NCBI GenBank assembly: GCA_036802945.1
Contig: DAIRVG010000006.1
Span: 28,132-92,131, forward strand
DNA length: 64,000 nt
Direction of reading: 5' to 3'
DNA from: Gp6-AA40 sp036802945
GTDB taxonomy: Bacteria; Acidobacteriota; Vicinamibacteria; Vicinamibacterales; UBA2999
Shown: positions 26,248-34,612 of the stretch, piece by piece
Numbering within the stretch: position 1 is the first letter of the stretch
Layout: every line of letters begins with the position of its first letter
Position numbers and translations under genes: made by a program
The notes under the pieces: generated by a model
The model's input: the letters and a program-made list of their open reading frames with translations, nothing else
Told to the model about the DNA's origin: nothing
Databases searched by the model: none

Positions 26248-26257
26248 ATTTCGAATA

Positions 26258-26629
26258 ATGCCGAGAGTCAAACGTGGAACGGTTCGCCGCGCGAAGCGCA
26301 AGAAGCTCCTCGCCCGCGCGAAAGGTTTTTACCAGACCAAGAGCAAGCTGTATCGCGCAGCAAAGGAAGCGGTCGACACGGCGGGCAAGTACGCCTTCGT
26401 GGGCCGGAAGAACAAGAAGCGCGAGTACCGCCGCCTGTGGGTCGTCCGGATCAACGCGGCGGCGCGCGAGAACGGCCTCACCTATTCGCAGATGATGCGC
26501 GGCCTCAAGATCGCCGGCATCACGCTCGATCGCAAAATGCTCGCGGACATGGCCGTGACGCAGTCGGCCGCATTTGCCAAGGTGGCGGCGCAGGCGAAGG
26601 CCGCGCTCCCCGCTGAGGCACGTGCCTGA
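26258..26629 (+). CDS. rplT: 50S ribosomal protein L20
   Basis: 123 residues. MPRVKRGTVRRAKRKKLL, AKGFYQTKSKLYRAAKEAV and GRKNKKREYRRLWVVRINAA are typical. Assembly-initiating protein of the 50S subunit. Overlaps pheS by 8 bp. Confidence 0.97.
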   Translation: MPRVKRGTVRRAKRKKLLARAKGFYQTKSKLYRAAKEAVDTAGKYAFVGRKNKKREYRRLWVVRINAAARENGLTYSQMMRGLKIAGITLDRKMLADMAVTQSAAFAKVAAQAKAALPAEARA

Positions 26630-27716
26630 ACCTGCGCTCGATCGGTCGGCAATTGAGACGGCGCGAACCGAGTTTCGCGCCCGCCTCGATGCCGCCGACA
26701 GCGATCAGAAGCTCAAAGCCCTTCACGACGAATTCCTGAGCCGCAAGTCCGGGGCGGTCACCGGGCTGATGAAGACACTTGGCACGCTCGCGCCAGACGC
26801 GCGTCGCGAATTCGGTCAGCTCGTGAACACGCTCAAGACCGAGATCGAGACGGCGCTCGGCGAGAAGCGCCAGACGCTCGAGTCGACGCGGCAGCCTGCC
26901 GGCGCGATCGACGTCACGCTTCCCGGCCGCCAGTTGCCGATGGGCCGCGTCCATCCACTGATGCGTGTGCGACGGGAGGTCGAAGACATCTTCACGCACA
27001 TGGGTTACGAGATCCTTGAAGGGCCGGAGGTCGAGGACGACTTCCACAACTTCGAGGCGCTCAACATGCCGCTGGATCATCCCGCCCGCGACATGCAGGA
27101 CACGCTGTACCTCGAGGCGCCGATCGCCGGCGGCACGTGGGGCGCCCATCGAGGAAAGGTTCCAGAGGCGCAGGTCCGCGCCGCGACATTGCTTCGCACG
27201 CACACGTCCGCGATGCAGATTCGCTACATGAAGACGTTCCCGCCGCCGGTCCGCATCATCGTTCCCGGCCGCGTCTATCGCCGTGACAATCTCGACTTGA
27301 GCCACACGCCGATGTTTCAGCAGTTCGAGGGGCTCGTCGTCGGCGAGGGAATCACGCTCGGCGATCTGAAGGGAACGCTCGAAGCGATGATGCGCGAGTT
27401 GTTTGGCGACGTGAAGGTGCGATTGCGTCCCAGCTTTTTTCCCTACACGGAACCGAGCGCGGAAGTCGATGTGAGCTGCCGGAACTGCGGCGGGTCGGGC
27501 TGTGGCACGTGTAAGCAGACCGGCTGGCTCGAGATCCTCGGGAGCGGCATGGTGCACCCGGCCGTGTTCGAAGCGGTGGGCTATGACCCTGAGAAGGTGA
27601 CCGGCTTTGCGTTCGGTCTCGGAATGGAGCGCGTCGCGATGCTGAAATACGGCGTCGACGACATCCGTCTCTTCTACGAAAACGACCTCCGCTTCCTCGA
27701 GCAGTTCCCGATATGA
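26622..27716 (+). CDS. pheS: Phenylalanyl-tRNA synthetase alpha subunit
   Basis: 364 residues from the GTG at 26622, which overlaps the rplT stop and gives PEPALDRSAIETAR. Class II core motifs: GPEVEDDFHNFEALN, PFTEP-type FFPYTEPSAEVDV, and GFAFGLGMERVAMLKYG. A CxxC-x-C-like cluster (CRNCGGSGCGTCKQTGW) is inserted in the expected place. Unlike the E. coli chain it shows an expanded insertion (residues 170-195). Confidence 0.96.
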   Translation: MPEPALDRSAIETARTEFRARLDAADSDQKLKALHDEFLSRKSGAVTGLMKTLGTLAPDARREFGQLVNTLKTEIETALGEKRQTLESTRQPAGAIDVTLPGRQLPMGRVHPLMRVRREVEDIFTHMGYEILEGPEVEDDFHNFEALNMPLDHPARDMQDTLYLEAPIAGGTWGAHRGKVPEAQVRAATLLRTHTSAMQIRYMKTFPPPVRIIVPGRVYRRDNLDLSHTPMFQQFEGLVVGEGITLGDLKGTLEAMMRELFGDVKVRLRPSFFPYTEPSAEVDVSCRNCGGSGCGTCKQTGWLEILGSGMVHPAVFEAVGYDPEKVTGFAFGLGMERVAMLKYGVDDIRLFYENDLRFLEQFPI

Positions 27717-27750
27717 AGCCCTTCATACCCAACGGGCCAAGGCCCACGTC

Positions 27751-29832
27751 GTGAAGATTCTCGTATCATGGCTGCGGGACTTCGTCGATGTCACCGCGTC
27801 GCCCGATGACATCGCCCGGACGATGTCGGTGCGCGGCTTCGCGGTCGAGAGCATCGAGCCGATCGGTGCCGACGATGCGGTGCTCGATTTCGAGGTCACC
27901 GCAAACCGGCCTGACTGCATGTCGGTGATGGGCATGGCGCGCGAGGTCGCGGCGGCGTACAGGCTTCCACTGCGAAGACCTGCTGCCAGCGGGGCGAGCC
28001 TTTCAGGCTCGCCGGGCGGACCCGAAGGGTCCGCCCCGCATCCTCTGAAGACCGTCGAGAAAGCGGACATCGACGTCGTCATAGACAATCCCGAGCTCTG
28101 CCCACGATATGCCGGCGCTGTCGCCGATGTGACCGTCGGCCCGTCCCCTCAGTGGATGCAGTCGCGCCTCCAGGCCGCCGGCGTCCGTCCCATCAGCAAC
28201 ATCGTTGACATCACGAACTACGTGTTGCTCGAGGTAGGACAGCCGATGCACGCGTTCGACTTTGCCCGCCTCTCGGGCGCGCAGATCCGGGTCAGGACTG
28301 CCGCAGCCAGCGAGTCGATCAAGACACTTGACGGACAGACGCGCGCGCTGGCGCCAGACATGCTCGTGATCGCAGACGCCCAGCGGCCCATCGCGGTGGC
28401 GGGCGTGATGGGCGGGGCGGATTCCGAAGTCACGTCCAGCACTCCCGTCATCGTCTTCGAGAGCGCCTATTTCAACCCGCTGTCGGTCCGGCGGACGAGC
28501 AAGAAACTTGGCCTGAAAACCGAGGCCAGCATGCGATTCGAGCGCGGCGCCGACCCGCGGCTTCCCGTCACCGCGATGGAGCGCGCGTGCGCGCTGCTCG
28601 AGCTGACCGGGGCCGGACGGGCGCGCGGCACAGTCGTCGATCGCTACCCGGCGCGGATCGAGCCGATGCTGTTGCGGTTGCGACGCACAAAGATCACGGG
28701 CCTTCTCGGAACCGTGATTCCAGACGGCGACGTCCGACGCATCCTCGAAAGTCTCGGGTTCGCGCTGCGCGATGCGCCTGACGGCTGGGAGGTCACCGTC
28801 CCGACCCGGCGCGTCGACGCGGTTCGCGAAGTGGATCTCATCGAGGAAGTGGCGCGGCACTATGGGTTCGATCGCCTGCCGTCGACGTTCCCGGCGTTGA
28901 CGTCGGCGCCGCCGCCAATCGATCCGTGGATCGGGCGCGCGCGACACCTGCGGACCGTCATGACCGCCGCCGGTTTCTCCGAGGCGATGACGTTCGGTTT
29001 CGTCGCCGAGCCCGCGGCGCAGCCGTTTGCATCCGAGGGAGACCTCGTGCCGATCGCGAACCCGTTGTCCGAGAACTTCGCGGTGCTCAGGCCGTCGGCT
29101 CTGCCCAGCCTGGTCGATGCGGTCGCTCACAACCGCCGTCGCGAGCAGCGCGACGTACGCCTGTTCGAAATCGGCGCGCGCTTCTCCCGCACTCGCGGCG
29201 AAAGGCGCTCCGTGGCCTGCGCCTGGACCGGCGCGGCGGCCGGCGAGCATTGGAGCGGCGGCGCGCGGGACGTCGATTTCTTCGACATGAAAGGCATCGT
29301 CGAGCGAATCGGGCAGGCGCTTCGTCTCGACGTGCGCACAGAGCCGCATCGCGAAGCCTGGCTCGTGGCCGGACGCTCGGCGGTCCTCATAACGGATGGC
29401 ACACGCATCGGGGTGCTCGGCCAGCTCGCGCCCGCAATCTCCGAAGCCCACGGTTTGCCGTTGAACGACGAGGTGTACGTGGCCGAAATCGACCTCGACG
29501 CGGCGGAACAGGCCGCGCCGAAACGGGAGGCGCACATCGAACCGCTGCCCCGCTATCCATCGGTCACCAGGGACATTTCCATTCTGGTGGCCGAGACGCT
29601 CGCTGCGGCCACCGTCCGCGCGACGGTGCGCGAGGCAGCTCCGGAGACGCTCGTGCGCGTCCGCGAGTTCGATCGCTACCAGGGCAAGGGTGTCCCCGAA
29701 GGAAAGGTCAGCCTGTCGCTACGCCTCACCTTCCGGTCATCTGACAGAACGCTCACGGACTCCGACGTTCAAAGCGCGATGGACGACGTCCTCGCCGCGT
29801 TGAAGGAAAGACACGGCGCGGTGCAGCGATAA
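27751..29832 (+). CDS. pheT: Phenylalanyl-tRNA synthetase beta subunit, short form, with in-frame palindrome insertion
   Basis: 693 residues from GTG 27751. B1 N-terminus (MKILVSWLRDFVDV), B3/B4 editing domain (PRYAG, NIVDITNYVLLE), B5 (PTRRVDAVREVDLIEEVAR), catalytic-like B6-B7, and C-terminal anticodon-binding-like domain (YPSVTRDIS). It is about 100 residues shorter than the usual 790-800 because the EMAP-type tRNA-binding domain is absent. Residues ~80-97 are encoded by two GC palindromes (27991-28037) and have no family counterpart; they fall in a loop before PRYAG. Confidence 0.94.
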   Translation: MKILVSWLRDFVDVTASPDDIARTMSVRGFAVESIEPIGADDAVLDFEVTANRPDCMSVMGMAREVAAAYRLPLRRPAASGASLSGSPGGPEGSAPHPLKTVEKADIDVVIDNPELCPRYAGAVADVTVGPSPQWMQSRLQAAGVRPISNIVDITNYVLLEVGQPMHAFDFARLSGAQIRVRTAAASESIKTLDGQTRALAPDMLVIADAQRPIAVAGVMGGADSEVTSSTPVIVFESAYFNPLSVRRTSKKLGLKTEASMRFERGADPRLPVTAMERACALLELTGAGRARGTVVDRYPARIEPMLLRLRRTKITGLLGTVIPDGDVRRILESLGFALRDAPDGWEVTVPTRRVDAVREVDLIEEVARHYGFDRLPSTFPALTSAPPPIDPWIGRARHLRTVMTAAGFSEAMTFGFVAEPAAQPFASEGDLVPIANPLSENFAVLRPSALPSLVDAVAHNRRREQRDVRLFEIGARFSRTRGERRSVACAWTGAAAGEHWSGGARDVDFFDMKGIVERIGQALRLDVRTEPHREAWLVAGRSAVLITDGTRIGVLGQLAPAISEAHGLPLNDEVYVAEIDLDAAEQAAPKREAHIEPLPRYPSVTRDISILVAETLAAATVRATVREAAPETLVRVREFDRYQGKGVPEGKVSLSLRLTFRSSDRTLTDSDVQSAMDDVLAALKERHGAVQR
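27991..28037. repeat. Double palindrome inserted in frame in pheT
   Basis: GGCGAGCC-TTTCA-GGCTCGCC (27993-28013) followed immediately by GGGCGGACCC-GAA-GGGTCCGCCC (28014-28036). Both arms are perfect; the insertion preserves the reading frame. Confidence 0.9.
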
Positions 29833-29891
29833 CAGCAACCGGCCGTGTTACCATCTCCGCGATAACTCTTTACGACACGAGGTTGGAGCGG

Positions 29892-30173
29892 ATGGCAAAG
29901 CAGGCTGTGGCACGTTCAATCGATCTCGAACCAATCGATCGCCTCGAGGAGAAGATCAAGCTGCTCGTAGGCATGGTGAGCCGGCTTCGCTCGGACCAGG
30001 CGAGAGCGGCCGACGAGAACGTGCGGCTCACGCAGGAAATTGTCGCGCTGCGCGGGCGTCTTTCAGACTCTGAAGGCACCAGCGCGGAGATCACAGCGCT
30101 GCGCGACGAGCGGGAAATCATCCGGACGCGCGTGACCGACATGCTCGAACAGCTCGAGCATCTGAGCTTGTGA
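29892..30173 (+). CDS. ZapB-like coiled-coil cell-division protein
   Basis: 93 residues. A single coiled coil with heptads (DRLEEKIKLLVGMVSRLRSD ... REIIRTRVTDMLEQLEHL) resembling ZapB, which binds ZapA and links the Z-ring to the chromosome. ATG at 29892 preferred over TTG 29883. Its stop overlaps zapA by 4 bp (GTGA), which supports the assignment. Confidence 0.72.
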   Translation: MAKQAVARSIDLEPIDRLEEKIKLLVGMVSRLRSDQARAADENVRLTQEIVALRGRLSDSEGTSAEITALRDEREIIRTRVTDMLEQLEHLSL

Positions 30174-30481
30174 CCGTGGTCACCGTCGAAATCGCCGGAC
30201 AGCGGTATCCAATCCGCAGCGGTCTTGACGAGCGGTACGTCGCCGAACTGGCAGCGTACGTTGACCAGAAAATGCGCGCCGCCGTCGTCTCCGCTCCGGA
30301 AAGCGACATGCTCGGTGTGGCCATCCTTGTCGCGCTCAATATTGCCGACGATGTCTTCAGGGCGCGGCAGCAACAGTCCAGCGTTGACGGAGAGCTGAAC
30401 CAGCGCGCTCTCCAGTTAGAGCAGCTCGTGGACGGCGTTTTAGCGCAAATGACCGCCGCTCAGTCGGTTAGCGCTCCTTGA
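30170..30481 (+). CDS. zapA: Cell-division protein ZapA
   Basis: 103 residues. VTVEIAGQRYPIRSGLDERYV and AAYVDQKMRAA, LVALNIADDVFRARQ are the ZapA globular head and helix. Cross-links FtsZ filaments. Directly followed by the 6S RNA gene, the arrangement known from many proteobacteria. Confidence 0.88.
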   Translation: MTVVTVEIAGQRYPIRSGLDERYVAELAAYVDQKMRAAVVSAPESDMLGVAILVALNIADDVFRARQQQSSVDGELNQRALQLEQLVDGVLAQMTAAQSVSAP

Positions 30482-30509
30482 CCCACCCCTGACCGCAGGC
30501 TAAGATCCC

Positions 30510-30697
30510 CGGAGTCCTGCTTTGCTCGTGATGGTTTTCGGAGGCTCGTCTGAGCCAACGTAAAACCCAAGCGAGCCGCGAGGTCGCGCGGTGTGCATGC
30601 CTCTGTTCCGAGGAAGCCTGAAGCGCGACTAACAACAGTGGCTCCACCTGCTTTGCAGGTTCACTCGACCTCCCCACACGGCAAAGCGGGGCGTCTC
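30510..30697 (+). ncRNA. ssrS: 6S RNA
   Basis: A 12-bp closing stem forms between GTCCTGCTTTGC (30514-30525) and GCAAAGCGGGGC (30682-30693). Inside, GTGTGCATGCCTC followed by CCGAGGAAGCCTGAAG matches the conserved 3' side of the 6S central region (GCATGC...CCGAGAAGCCTTAAA in E. coli). Located just after zapA. 6S RNA binds the housekeeping RNA polymerase in stationary phase. Ends are estimates. Confidence 0.8.
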
Positions 30698-30771
30698 ATA
30701 CCTCCCGCTTCCCCCGCACCGGCGGTTGCCGGCGCGACGCACGTGAGAGCAAGAAAGCACCACCGACCGTA

Positions 30772-31809
30772 TTGCAGAATCGCACTGTTTCCGAGATCGG
30801 CGAGCATGCGCTCATCGCCCGAATAACCGGGCGACTCGCCATGCCGCCCTGGGTCCTCGTCGGACCCGGCGACGATGCGGCGGTGATCGAGCCGGAGCGT
30901 GGCGCGCTCGACGTGCTCACCACTGACGCACAGGTTGAGGGTGTTCATTTCGACCGGCGGTTCGTACCACCAGACGCGATCGGGCATCGCGCGCTGGCGG
31001 TGAACTTGAGCGACCTGGCTGCCATGGGTGCACAACCGCGCGCGGCGCTGCTATCGCTGATGCTGCCGGGCGACCTGGAGACGTCCGCGGTCGACGGCCT
31101 CCTGGATGGATTGCTTGCGCTCGCAGCGCGCTATCGTGTCGCGCTCATCGGCGGCAACGTGACGCGGACGCCTGGCCCGATGATGATCGACGTCACCGCG
31201 ATCGGATCCGTCCGGCCGCGCCGGGTGCTCATACGCGCTGGTGCACGGCCGGGCGACGAGGTGTACGTGACGGGCGCAATCGGAGGCGCCGTCGTTGGAT
31301 TGCGATTGTTACAGGAGGCAGCAGGCGGACCTGAAGGTCCGCCTCGACGATCGGATGTAGAGGCCGACCTTCAGGTCGGCCTGTCTGAACAGCGCTATCT
31401 GAGACCTGAGCCGCGCGTTCGCGTGGGGCTGCTGCTCGGCCGCAATCGCGCGGCAAGCGCGTGTATCGACTTGAGCGACGGCCTGGCCGACGGAATTCGT
31501 CAGATCGCGGTGGCATCGGGGGTCGGAATTGCCGTCGACGGGGAGACGATTCCGCTCGCGGACGGGGTGGCTGAATACCATCGCGCGCAGGGCCACGATC
31601 CGGTGTGCGCTGCGCTTGCCGGTGGCGACGATTACGAATTGCTGTTCACTGCGCGGCCGACGCTGCGCGGACGACTGCGCGCGGTCAAACGGCAAGCCGG
31701 GGATCTGCCGATAACGAAGATAGGCGTCGTGACGAAAGCTCAGCAGTTGGTGCTACGGACCGCGTCCGGCGACGTTGAGCTTCCTGCAGGCTTTGAACAC
31801 TTTCGGTGA
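30772..31809 (+). CDS. thiL: Thiamine-monophosphate kinase with in-frame palindrome insertion
   Basis: 345 residues, TTG start at 30772 (SEIGEHALIARI follows). Family motifs: GPGDDAAVI, TTDAQVEGVHF, NLSDLAAMGA, GGNVTRTPG, DLSDGLADG and AGGDDYELLF. Makes thiamine diphosphate, the last step of the pathway. Residues ~183-208 (between LRLLQEAA and YLRPEPR) are encoded by two palindromes at 31323-31382 and are not part of the family. No TPP riboswitch seen upstream. Confidence 0.93.
   Translation: MQNRTVSEIGEHALIARITGRLAMPPWVLVGPGDDAAVIEPERGALDVLTTDAQVEGVHFDRRFVPPDAIGHRALAVNLSDLAAMGAQPRAALLSLMLPGDLETSAVDGLLDGLLALAARYRVALIGGNVTRTPGPMMIDVTAIGSVRPRRVLIRAGARPGDEVYVTGAIGGAVVGLRLLQEAAGGPEGPPRRSDVEADLQVGLSEQRYLRPEPRVRVGLLLGRNRAASACIDLSDGLADGIRQIAVASGVGIAVDGETIPLADGVAEYHRAQGHDPVCAALAGGDDYELLFTARPTLRGRLRAVKRQAGDLPITKIGVVTKAQQLVLRTASGDVELPAGFEHFR
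31323..31382. repeat. Two palindromes inserted in frame in thiL
   Basis: AGGCGGACC-TGAA-GGTCCGCCT (31323-31344) and AGGCCGACCT-TC-AGGTCGGCCT (31361-31382), 16 bp apart. The first is nearly the same palindrome as the second one in pheT. Confidence 0.9.
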
Positions 31810-31875
31810 GACAAGCCACGGAGAACGCGGAGGTTTCGAGTTTTCTCCGTGATTCCGTGCCTCCGTGGCCCGTCT
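31810..31875. repeat. Word-repeat hairpin, class A
   Basis: AGCCACGGAGAACGCGGAGG and CTCCGTGATTCCGTGCCTCCGTGG form inverted arms around a 14-bp centre, just after the thiL stop and before the 3D-domain gene. Confidence 0.85.
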
Positions 31876-31884
31876 GAGTGAGAG

Positions 31885-32520
31885 ATGAGACGAATTATTT
31901 CGCGGTCGAGCACGCGCAAGCTGGTGGTGACCTGCGTCGCCGTCGGCGCATTGATGCTTGCCTACGAGGCCACGACCTTCGATCTGCTCCCATGGGGCGG
32001 CCAGTCAGGCGGCGTCGATCCCTCCGCGCCTGTGCCAGGAGCACGGCTGCAGTTCACCGCAACGGCGTACTGCAAAGGGACGACGACCGCGTCGGGCGCC
32101 GAAGTCCGCACAGGGATTGCCGCGGCGGATGACGACATCCTGCCTGTTGGAAGCGTGGTCAACGTCACGACCGAGCACGCCAAATACAACGGTGTCTACA
32201 CGATCATGGACACGGGTCCTGCGGTGCAGGGCCGGCTGATCGATCTTTACATGTGGAGCTGCCACGAGGCACTGGCGTTCGGCAGGAAGCCGATCCAGGT
32301 GACCGTACTCCGACTCGGGTGGAATCCGCGCGCGAGCACGCCGAGCCTCATCGACCGACTGTTCCACCGCGGCGAACGCGCGGCGAGCGCGGCGCCTATC
32401 GCATCACCGGCTCGGGCCGTTGAGCCTAAAGCGGGCGCGATCACCGTCGGCGACGCCGCGGAGGTGCCAACGGCACCCCCGGACACACCGTCACCCGCCG
32501 AAAATACGCAGGCGAATTAG
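31885..32520 (+). CDS. 3D (Asp-Asp-Asp) domain secreted protein
   Basis: 211 residues. N-terminal membrane/signal segment (LVVTCVAVGALMLAYE), then a double-psi beta-barrel 3D domain: FTATAYCKGTTTASG, RTGIAAADDDILPVGSVV, YTIMDTGPAVQGRLIDLY with the three conserved Asp. The domain is shared with MltA and resuscitation-promoting proteins and suggests peptidoglycan cleavage or binding. The C-terminal 60 residues are low-complexity Ala/Pro/Thr. ATG with GAGAG upstream. Convergent with the lipoprotein gene, 4 bp apart. Confidence 0.82.
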   Translation: MRRIISRSSTRKLVVTCVAVGALMLAYEATTFDLLPWGGQSGGVDPSAPVPGARLQFTATAYCKGTTTASGAEVRTGIAAADDDILPVGSVVNVTTEHAKYNGVYTIMDTGPAVQGRLIDLYMWSCHEALAFGRKPIQVTVLRLGWNPRASTPSLIDRLFHRGERAASAAPIASPARAVEPKAGAITVGDAAEVPTAPPDTPSPAENTQAN

Positions 32521-32524
32521 CCGA

Positions 32525-33196
32525 TCAGCGAATCGATACCGGTGAATCGAGCCGGATTCGGATGATCGATCCAGCCGGCAGCTCGATATCCTTCCCCTCC
32601 GTCGCGGCGATTGCGCCGCCGGCGCCGATCACGGCGCCAAGGATCGCGCCCTTCAGACCGCCGAGCACACCGCCCAGAATAGCGCCAGCTCCCGCACCGA
32701 TCCCGGCGGTCCCCTTTTCTTCACGAAGGCCGCCACTCTCGAACACGTTGGTGGCCATCGCGCGCGTCGGATAAGTTCGACCGCGCACAGTCATTTCATC
32801 GAACGACAGCGTCAGGCTGCCTGCCCGGTCAAGGCGACCCGCGGGGTCGACCCCCGAGACGACGCCGCGAACCATCGATCCGGCTGGAATCAGCGCCGTT
32901 CCGTTCTGCGTGACGTCGGCAACCGTCGTCGTCTCGAAGCGTTGCTCCACCTTCGCAGTCTTCGAGCTCAGCGTGGTACCGAGTCGGACGTCGAGCTCCT
33001 GACCTGCGGGAATGACCCCGTACGCGCTGGAATTGACTTCGGTTGGCGTGGTATTCGCGGTTGTGGTCGGCCTGCCGGACGACGGCGGGGTGTAGATGGG
33101 GGCATTGGTGCCGCCCGAGCTTCCACTTGTCGTCGCACCGCATGCGACGGTGCTCAGGACGCCCGCAAGCGCGACAATCTTCATCACTGCTGACAT
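32525..33196 (-). CDS. Glycine-zipper lipoprotein of unknown function
   Basis: 223 residues. Lipobox LSTVAC at residues ~15-20; Thr/Ser-rich linker; a beta-rich middle (GQELDVRLGTTLSSKTAKV, LIPAGSMVRGVVS) resembling SH3-like secreted domains; and a glycine zipper near the C-terminus (GIGAGAGAILGGVLGGLKGA). Start set by GGAGGAG 8 bp upstream of 33196. Probably an outer-membrane-associated envelope protein; no specific function can be assigned. Confidence 0.72.
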   Translation of the reverse strand: MSAVMKIVALAGVLSTVACGATTSGSSGGTNAPIYTPPSSGRPTTTANTTPTEVNSSAYGVIPAGQELDVRLGTTLSSKTAKVEQRFETTTVADVTQNGTALIPAGSMVRGVVSGVDPAGRLDRAGSLTLSFDEMTVRGRTYPTRAMATNVFESGGLREEKGTAGIGAGAGAILGGVLGGLKGAILGAVIGAGGAIAATEGKDIELPAGSIIRIRLDSPVSIR

Positions 33197-33274
33197 TGGC
33201 TTCTCTCCTCCTGCGATTGGTAGACAGCTGCGCAGTACGAGGAAAAAACAAAGCAACGTGGGTGCCGCCGCGAC

Positions 33275-33958
33275 TCAATGATATGGCTGGGGCGTCGTGA
33301 GACTTTTCTGCATAAGCGCCCGGACCTCCTCGTCGTCAGTTTGATTGAAGTCGAGGTACCACTGACCGACGGAGGCAAACGGCTCAGGCATTCTCGCGCA
33401 GATGACCTCGTCGGCGTACGCCGCGAGCTCGGCGCACGTCTCGCGAGCGCCAACGGGAACCGCCACCACCACCCGCGACGGTTGGCGCTCCCGTACGGCC
33501 TGCGCCGCTGCTCGCATCGTCGACCCTGTAGCCAACCCGTCGTCGGTCAAGATCACGATTCGGTTCCGAAGATCTGGCGCCGGACGGTCTTCGCGATATG
33601 CGCGCTCGCGCCGCTCGAGCTCCTGTTGTTCCTCTCGGACCACAGCCTCGATGACCGATTCTGGTATCGAGTACCACCGAACCACATCCTCGTTGAGTAC
33701 TCGAATTCCCCCGGAGGCGATTGCGCCCATCGCAAGCTCGCGGTGACCAGGCGTCCCGAGCTTCCGGACAAGGAACAGATCGAGAGGGGCGCCAAGTGCC
33801 TGCGCGACCTCGTACGCGACCGGGACTCCGCCTCGCGGCAGCGCCAGCACGATGACGTCGTCGCGGCCCGCATACCTCGACAGGTATGTCACGAGTGTCC
33901 GCCCTGCGTCGCGGCGATTGATGAACGGCTGGCGATCGGTGGTAAGGGGCAACATCAC
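33275..33958 (-). CDS. Phosphoribosyltransferase-family protein
   Basis: 227 residues. Type I PRTase fold: ALPRGGVPVAYEVA, then the PRPP loop VILTDDGLATGSTM. Substrate unknown. Third gene of a three-gene unit; its start overlaps the hydrolase stop by 4 bp (ATGA). In mycobacteria PRTase domains are fused either to a dienelactone-hydrolase-like domain or to an erythromycin-esterase domain, the same partners found here. Confidence 0.87.
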   Translation of the reverse strand: MMLPLTTDRQPFINRRDAGRTLVTYLSRYAGRDDVIVLALPRGGVPVAYEVAQALGAPLDLFLVRKLGTPGHRELAMGAIASGGIRVLNEDVVRWYSIPESVIEAVVREEQQELERRERAYREDRPAPDLRNRIVILTDDGLATGSTMRAAAQAVRERQPSRVVVAVPVGARETCAELAAYADEVICARMPEPFASVGQWYLDFNQTDDEEVRALMQKSLTTPQPYH

Positions 33959-34611
33959 GGTTTCAGGTAACGTGTAAACCAGTCGAGCGCCAACCGTTCG
34001 ACCTCCTCCAACGCTCCCGGCTCCTCGAAAAGATGGGTCGCGTGCGGCACGATGGCGAGTTGTACGGGTGCACGCATCCGCCGCATCGCTTCCTCATTGA
34101 GGGAAACTACCTGTTCGTCGTCTCGGCCGACGATCAGCAGAATGGGCGCCCGCACGACGGCCAGCGCGTCGCCCGCCAGGTCGGGGCGCCCGCCGCGGGA
34201 GACGACAGCTGCGACATCCGGCCGCTCCGCGGCCGCAATCAGCGCCGCGGCAGCGCCCGTGCTGGCGCCGAACAAGCCGATTGGCAGTTCTCCGAGCACA
34301 GGGTAATCCGTTGCCCAGTCCGTGGCCGCGACAACTCGACGCCCCAGCCGCGAGGTGTCGAACCGGTACTGCGATGTGCGGACGTCAACCTGTTCCTCTT
34401 CGCGCGTGAGGAGGTCCAGAAGCAGCGTTGCGAACCGCCGACAATGAAGCGATTCCGCCACGTGGCGATTGCGGCTGCTGAACCGGCTGCTGCCGCTGCC
34501 ATGCGCGAAGATGACGAGGCCCGCGGGGCTCTCTGGAACGTGGAGGTCGCCGTCCAGCATGTCGGCGCCGTCGGCGATACGCACGGCCTGGATGATCATC
34601 TCGCCGCGCAC
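33955..34611 (-). CDS. Dienelactone hydrolase-like alpha/beta hydrolase
   Basis: 218 residues from GTG 34611 (AGGAG 6 bp upstream); ATG 34599 is an alternative. Nucleophile elbow GLFGASTGAAAAL carries Ser; acid and His in VGRDDEQV and PHATHLFEEPGAL. HGSGSSR forms the oxyanion region. Immediately follows the erythromycin-esterase gene and overlaps the PRTase gene. Confidence 0.87.
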   Translation of the reverse strand: MRGEMIIQAVRIADGADMLDGDLHVPESPAGLVIFAHGSGSSRFSSRNRHVAESLHCRRFATLLLDLLTREEEQVDVRTSQYRFDTSRLGRRVVAATDWATDYPVLGELPIGLFGASTGAAAALIAAAERPDVAAVVSRGGRPDLAGDALAVVRAPILLIVGRDDEQVVSLNEEAMRRMRAPVQLAIVPHATHLFEEPGALEEVERLALDWFTRYLKP

Positions 34612-34612
34612 G

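Noticed and set aside
28003..29535. 510-codon open frame antisense to pheT
   Set aside because: Shadow of a real gene; no recognisable motif and no ribosome site.
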